A stretch of DNA of 25,417 bases from Schoenoplectus triqueter (Eukaryota; Streptophyta; Magnoliopsida; Poales; Cyperaceae), in the NCBI GenBank assembly GCA_964058805.1, contig CAXKVV010000393.1, positions 1 to 25,417 of the forward strand. Direction: 5' to 3'. The notes beneath the pieces were generated by a model, which did no database searches, was not told the DNA's origin, and saw only the letters and a list, made by a program, of their open reading frames with translations. Below are positions 19,810-25,417 of the stretch, one piece after another. The position numbers and the translations under genes were made by a program. Every line of letters starts with the position of its first letter. Position 1 is the first letter of the stretch.

Positions 19810-19971
19810 TTTTATATTTAACGGTGTTCATGATATATCAAATAGTATTATCAAAATTACATGAAAGATGACAGGCACTCAATCTATAAGAAGAACTATA
19901 TTTTAAAAAAAATTAAACAAATTTCATATTCTCAAAAAATATTTTCAGAATTATCAAAAAAGTCCTAGCCC
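19810..19971. mobile_element. Probable right-half fragment of the MULE-like MITE family
   Basis: Blocks such as TATCAAATAGTATTATCAAAA, ATTACATGAAAGATGACAGG, CACTCAATCTATAAG and AATTATCAAAAAAGTCCTAGCCC follow the order seen in the right half of 8538-8924. No matching left half or duplication is visible, so it is truncated or heavily decayed. Confidence 0.45.
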
Positions 19972-20297
19972 TGGTATTGCACTATTGTTACAGCTCAATA
20001 GTGAATCTTTAATGGCACGTGTTGTGCTGAAGGATGGACGAATCACGATTAACGAGTACATCATTGACCACTCACATACCAATTGTAGGAGGTTGTATTT
20101 GTATACCATTTTGCGAACCAATTTACACCCATTTTTTTTATCTTTAGAAAAAAAATCGCAGATTTTAGAATCATTATTTTCTTCTGAGGCAGTGTAAGGA
20201 TTCGAGATTTTATCTTGGGCTCTTCGACAAGTCCCAAGAGATTGAAAAAAATTCGGTTACCCTAGATTTGATTTTTTTTTTTTTTTTGCTTTTTGCA
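19972..20297. other. Unassigned region with one 70-codon open frame
   Basis: The 19985-20197 (+) frame is less AT-rich at its start and encodes no domain that I recognise. It could be a fragment of an exon or transposon. A 16-base T run lies at 20272-20287. Confidence 0.25.
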
Positions 20298-21240
20298 CCG
20301 ACTAATTCCACAATCAAATGGGACTGATTTTTTTATTCTTTAGATTCGAACTTTTTTAACTTAATAATTATGATTTTAATTGTTAAAATAAATTTAAATA
20401 TCATAATTTCAGATAATATATTAATTAATCGAGTCTGAAGTTTTTAAAATTGATTAATTATTGTGATGGTCATTACGATTTAAATTGTTAAAATAATTTT
20501 AAAAATCATAATTTCAATGAATATATTATAATTAATCGAGTCTGATTTTTCAAATTGATTAATTATTGTATTTATTATCTTAAAATTAAGTAACTTTGTC
20601 TTTGCCAATTTATATACAATTATATGTAGCATTTAAACCAACTTTGGCTTTAAGATCTTTATTTAATAGAAAAATATATATGAACTACTTGTAAATCCTC
20701 AAATTAGAGGGCTTTTTTTCCCTAAACAATGTAAGTACTGGTTTTGCTTTTCCGAAATGTGGTTGTGCGCTTCTATATGATTTTTCTATCAAAAGTTATA
20801 CTCATGAAGTTCAAATTTCTTTTTTTTTTATTTCTTCTTTGATTTCTCAATATTATTGTACCTACTCTTTTTTTATCCGAATTATTGAGAAATCCTTTGG
20901 TGGCGTGTTCCTCATGTCTAAAAACTATTGAAATTATATATTTTATAATTATTCAAATCATAAGTATTAAGATAATAATTAGATTAATTATCCAATTTGG
21001 AAAAAAAATCAGCTAAAGGATCCCGATATCTCAAAATCAATAAAACAGTTCAAACTCGATTAATTATATGATATTCATGAAAACTATAATTAATTAAAAA
21101 ATATTTTTATTCATTTAAATTATAAGATTTTAAATGATTTTAATAATTAGAATCATAATTAATAAGTTAACGAAATTCATATCTAAATGGCCCGAAAAAA
21201 TTTGGACCCTTTAGATTGTGGGATCAGTTGTGGCCTTGTG
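20298..21240. repeat. Large imperfect inverted repeat with an internal direct duplication
   Basis: Copy 1 (20358-20462) and copy 2 (20472-20568) are direct repeats sharing blocks such as ATTAATCGAGTCTGA and ATTGATTAATTATT. A third copy lies inverted at about 21050-21170. Outside it the inverted homology continues: CACAATCAAATGGG near 20309 is mirrored by CCCTTTAGATTGTG near 21209. The outer arms therefore pair over roughly 150 bp on each side of a 480-bp centre, like an old foldback transposon. I see no clear duplication and no coding frame. Confidence 0.55.
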
Positions 21241-22157
21241 GGAATTGTGGCCGACAACAAAAATTCGAAATTAAAGGGACCGATTTTTTTTTTGTTCCTT
21301 TAGCGGTTGGTCAAAAGGGCCCCGATGTAATTTTTTTTTATCTGGGTCAAAAAAAATATTTTAGAATCCGAGAAAGTTTCTTTTTCTAAAAGTAAAAAAA
21401 TTGGATGTAGACACTGGTTATTAGTAGTGACTAAAAAACCAATAATTTAATATATTCCTGCTTCTAGAATCGACACGCATACAATGTGGTAAATAATTTA
21501 GTAGCACAATTGACAGGATACAGGAGTAAATTTGAAGTTTCATCAAAATAAGATGTGTTCATCAACTAATCAGTCTTTTCGATTTAATAGAGGAATTTAA
21601 TAATACAATATTTGAATGTCAAAATACATCATGTCCTTTGCTCATCCATCAACAAGATTACAAGATACATCATCATATCACTTGATAAAAATGAAGACAA
21701 GTTGGATATTATTTTTTCAACAAATTTACTGTACAAATGTATATTCTTGTTATATTCTTTTTTTCTGGATAGAATGTGACATTAAATTCGCATAAACTTT
21801 TTTTTCTTTTCTCTGCGCTTCGATTCCAATGATTCATGATAAACCCCAGAATTAATGCACTGCCGAGAAGATTGAATGGAAATAATTCATCTGACCGTTG
21901 ATAATGAAAGACCAGAAGAATTTAATCACTTCTAGAAATACATGTTTGAGATTTGAGTTAAAAAGACAATGTATTTTTAAAAAGTATTATATATAACACT
22001 CTGTACAAATAAGATGTATATGCATATAAGCTTGCAATTATCAATTATCCATTGGAATTTATATTATTAACAGTTATTTTGCTCCTTGCATGCTACACTA
22101 AATAAATAGTTCGCAATAAGATATCATGAAATAGATATGAAATGTTTAGTGTTAGGT
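21241..22157. other. Intergenic region
   Basis: The first 100 bp contains a further partial copy of the outer arm unit of the preceding repeat (GGGACCGATTTTTTT near 21279, like GGGACTGATTTTTTT near 20321, same orientation). The rest is AT-rich with no supported gene. Confidence 0.4.
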
Positions 22158-23108
22158 TGCCCAATGGGGTATTCTTCAAAAACTAGATCAAATTCATAAG
22201 AGATTTTTATGGGAGGGGTCGATAATGAACAAAAAAAAAATATCACCTGGCTAAGTGAGATTCTTTATGTTTAAGAGAACTTTAGGGGTTTGGGTATTTT
22301 AAATCTTTTTGGGAAATAGTGGTGGGAGTTTGTATATAAAGATTGTAATGGTATTTGAAAGTTATTATATCTCTCAAGTATCCAAGAGATAAGAAAAGTA
22401 ATCTGTCATCCTTTTGGGCAGGAGTATTAAATGTATTTCCAACACTTAATTTGGGTATTCAAGAAATGTGGGTAATAGTGCAACTACTAGTTTTTATCAT
22501 GATGTTTGGCATGATTCAACAATCTTTGCATATATTTTTTCTCATTTGTTTACTAAAATTATGAAACCTTTTACTACTTGGGATGATGTTTTACAGTATG
22601 TTTGGGGCTTGCGTAAACCTATTAGGCTTCTTTTTTTTTTGTCTATCATTGCTATATTTTGTTGGGAAGTTTGAAATTAGGAAAGAAATAATTAATCAGA
22701 TCTTTCATGGAAATGTGGGTGCCAGGGGTATGGTTCTCCTTAGCAAAGTGTGATGTTCTTTTTAGTTTTATATAGGCACTACAAGTCATGATATAGAGCA
22801 TCTTTATAGGAAAGAGGTGGTGGTCATTTCTGATAATTCGAAGGATGAAAATCTGTTGGATGATTGATTTTCAGTTATTGGGGTTCAATCTGCTGGTTGA
22901 GTGGTTGTGCCTTTATTTTGTTGATGGATGCTTGTTGTAATTATTGCAGCCCTCTTTTGTTAGGTTTGCTAAGATGTTGTCTTCGTAAGCTCTCCCTACT
23001 TTAGTAGCTTTTGTTTTTGCTACTTTCTTTTTGTTTTTGAACTATATCATGTATCGCTTTTGAAAAGCAATAAAACGAGTAACGCGCAAGTCACTATTAA
23101 AAAAAAAA
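22158..23108 (+). pseudogene. Decayed, 5'-truncated L1-type LINE (3' end of ORF2 plus 3' UTR and poly(A))
   Basis: The sequence reads as the C-terminal part of a plant L1-like reverse-transcriptase protein in several broken frames. Pieces are WGILQKLDQIHKRFLWEG near 22165, a K.YHLAK-D segment near 22240, GNSATTSFYHDVWHDS near 22468-22520 (the G..TSFWHD.W motif of this region) and a CWEVxKLxxEIxNQIFHG piece near 22660-22710 (the CWEIWxERNxRIF motif). Stops and frameshifts interrupt it throughout. It ends with AATAAA near 23070 and a 10-base A run at 23099-23108. The reverse-transcriptase core and endonuclease are absent, as expected after 5' truncation. TGCCCAA occurs at 22158-22164 and again directly after the poly(A) (23109-23115) and may be a short target-site duplication. 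Confidence 0.78.
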
Positions 23109-23847
23109 TGCCCAAATTCATTCTCCCTAGTCCCAAAACATGGAAATAAATGAAGGCTTCCAGCCTTATAGGATCAGTTTATCCTGATTGAATTAGACTT
23201 TTGAGCGCACCTTTGACCTACTAAAAATATATCTGAAATATCCATATGTCAAGACCTGAAATGTTTATCAGAAAAGAATAGGCTGAAGATGGAGAGTTGA
23301 TATATAAAAGAATTCATGCTAAACTAGATAATTATACCTAAGAGATACAATATGCTACCCAATAGTTTTAAGTATATATGTGCATATGTGTGTTCTGACT
23401 TTTAAATGAGAATATAGGACTGATGTCACCAGCTGAATTACTCATGAAACATATTTTATCTACATACATCAATATTATATATAAACACTTAAGCATGCAG
23501 AATACTACCCCTTCCGTGTATCAACATTCTATAATAAAGAAAAGAAATCACCAAGATACTCTGCTAAATTTTAACCCTATATATTGTAACTTTACAAATC
23601 ACACTAAAGAATCAACAAAAAACAAAATAAAGAATAAGTTCGTGCAACAACTTGATGCCAAGATTTATATTAACAAATTTATATTATCAGTTATCCGCAT
23701 CACATTTACAAGCTTGCAAAATAAGATGATAGTCTAACATATAAAACCAGTTTGACAGAATTATGGACAACAAATCAAGGAAATAAAAGAAAAGATATTC
23801 TAGGTCACTGAGGTTCCTATCAGGAAAAAGAAAGGGAGGAAAAAAAC
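23109..23847. other. Region 3' of the serine-rich gene
   Basis: The right part should be the 3' UTR of the minus-strand gene ending at 23848. A 104-codon plus-strand frame at 23423-23737 is rich in Asn, Ile and Lys, as expected from AT-rich non-coding sequence, and I do not call it. Confidence 0.4.
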
Positions 23848-25417
23848 TCAGCAGCGAGAACAAAACGATCCACTATGGACACTTGTGGTACTGCTAGCTT
23901 TAGTAGAATTATGGGTATCAGACTTCTCATTAGTTGCAGGAATTATGTTAGTAACTGTAGGAGGCTCCTCTTTGTCAGGAGTTGCCATTACCTGAGGCTG
24001 GGGTGGTTGCGTCAGCCGGTCTGAATTTGAAGAAGGCAGTAATGCAGGTTCAGATTCTGATTTGGTCTCAGATTCAGGTTTTGCTGACATATTTGGAGAA
24101 ACAGAAGGTGCTGTGAGGTCAGGTTGTGACTCCATTTGTGGTTGTGGTTGCATTTTTGGCTCTAACTTAATTGATTCAAATTTCTTCTCTCCTGTTAGCC
24201 TGGATTAACAATTGTAAAACAAGAATTTAGTAACTAACATTAAATAAAAAGTCATTTTCTTTTAGAAAAGAAAGGGATGAAAACAGAAAACTAAACTCCA
24301 CACAGCTAAGGTATACATTTTTGCTGAGATAAAAAGTTACTGGTAAGCATTTTGGTATGTACAAATTTTTCACAGTATTTTTTTCTTTTTAGCTTCTTGT
24401 ATCAACACTGCTCTAATAATTTTCTGTACCAGCCCTGGCTGGTTTGGGGTGTGCTACAAACTTTGGAATGGAACAATATGTGGTCTATGTTGAATAATTC
24501 ATTGGAGGGAAGAAATACTACATTTTCTGGAATTGTACCTTTGTTATCTCTTTTTGGATATATTCGAGTATAACTTTTACTTTCAATTTTAGCAGGGATT
24601 CTCTAAATTAATCTTATATCTCCCTTATCAAGGTACCTCCAACAGCAGGCACATTTTGTACAATTTTGCACTTACCAGAACCAACATACAAAGGTTGGTT
24701 TACTGCTGCTAAACCACCACAGAACACAACTTGCACAAAATCATGAAAGATACAGAATTATAGAATAGAGATCATACACTGGAAATGCGAAAGACTGCAT
24801 GCTACTAAGACTACCAGATCGATGCAAATTCGCAACACCAACATCCACTAATCTTCCCCCACCTGTCCCCAACTCAGTTCCATCTTCCTTAACAATCTCA
24901 TCATTTGCACTCTCTCTCGTTTCCTCCAGTACTGGCAGCGGCCCTGCAGACCCCTTCAAGTTCACATTTGCCGCAATTGAGATTGCTGACCCAGGTGTAT
25001 TTGGTGTCGGTGAATCTGGTAACAATCCATTAAAACTTGCATTCTCTCGAGTAAAGCTCGAGTTGCTTAAATTAAGACTAAAAAGAGATTCAGCTGTCAC
25101 TATGCTCCATTCTTTTGGAAGTTTTGATTGGGTTGTGAATACCGAGGATGGGATACGGCTAGCATCCTGTGGAGGCAGCACATTAGAGCAATTAGTTGTC
25201 CCAACCAGGTGAGCAGAGGATATAGATTGTACTGCAGGTTTGAACGACAACCCATCTGGGTTTAAATTCTTGCAAGAGATTGCACTGGGGTTGTCTTTTG
25301 GGGATGCATTTGGGAAGCTATTAGCAAATAAAATAGTGTCTAATTGGATGAAATCGTCATCAGCTTCTGGATCTGTAGTAGAAGAGGCAGAAGAAGAAGA
25401 TCCATCTTTGGCTTTAT
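23848..25417 (-). CDS. Serine-rich plant protein with FAFPVL motif, C-terminal part (5' end outside window)
   Basis: Two exons are visible on the minus strand. The upstream exon covers 24778 to at least 25417 and stays open to the window edge. The intron is 24200-24777 (578 bp), with donor GTATGA and acceptor AATCCAG. The last exon is 23848-24199. The splice joins a split GTG codon and restores one frame, reading SMQSFAFPV|LTGEKKFE; the other splice options I tried break the frame. About 329 residues are visible, ending in SGSFCSRC and a TGA. The protein is low in predicted structure: a serine run (SSSSSASS), an acidic stretch (PEADDDFIQLDTILF), a PKEWSIVTAESLFSLNL segment and a Pro/Glu/Ser-rich tail. 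The SxxSFAFP motif recurs in uncharacterised serine-rich plant proteins as I remember them. I do not know its function. There is no signal peptide or membrane segment in the visible part. Confidence 0.75.
24200..24777 (-). other. Intron of the serine-rich gene
   Basis: A 578-bp GT-AG intron with donor CAGT|GTATGA and acceptor TTAATCCAG|G, chosen because it alone joins the two open frames in phase. A plus-strand 73-codon frame at 24352-24573 lies wholly inside it; its Trp-rich start (PWLVWGVLQTLEWNNMW) is not recognisable to me. Confidence 0.7.

Noticed and set aside
24799..25212. A 137-codon plus-strand frame opposite the serine-rich gene
   Set aside because: The minus strand stays open over the whole exon, splices in phase to the next exon and has plausible protein composition. 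The plus frame is its antisense shadow.

Overview
The window looks like nuclear DNA from a flowering plant. It is very AT-rich, genes are sparse, and one gene has a canonical GT-AG intron. Two genes encode DUF247 proteins, a family I know only from land plants, and most of the remaining sequence is non-autonomous DNA transposons plus one non-LTR retrotransposon relic. I lean weakly towards a monocot, because one DUF247 copy is clearly GC-richer than the other, but I cannot name the species.

Layout: 1-147 is the right end of a G-rich-ended inverted-repeat MITE. 1074-2444 (minus) is an intact, single-exon DUF247 membrane protein (copy A). 2821-4105 is a complete-looking non-autonomous CACTA element with a 3-bp AGA duplication. 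4602-7106 is a chain of six foldback elements of about 360-420 bp; where a linker is present it is a (TC)n(TA)n(GA)n-type microsatellite. A seventh relative lies at 17634-18040. 8529-8933 is a MULE-like MITE with a perfect 9-bp target-site duplication, and diverged relatives lie at 1-147, 16688-17076 and about 19810-19971. 12932-14356 (minus) is a second intact DUF247 gene (copy B), about 70% identical to A by hand count. 18102-18498 is a hAT-like MITE with a 7/8-matching 8-bp duplication. 20298-21240 is a larger, complex inverted repeat. 22158-23108 is a 5'-truncated, decayed L1-type LINE ending in a poly(A) tail. 23848 to the window edge (minus) holds the last two exons of a serine-rich protein of unknown function carrying a FAFPVL-type motif.

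The two DUF247 genes share an orientation, lie about 10.5 kb apart and are intact, so they form a recent local duplication whose spacer was inflated by transposons. In grasses, paired DUF247 genes are the pollen-side determinants at the S and Z self-incompatibility loci. Paired copies are therefore worth testing for that role, but I found no companion stigma-type small secreted protein, and DUF247 is a large family. The most unusual structure is the string of microsatellite-linked foldback elements between the two genes.
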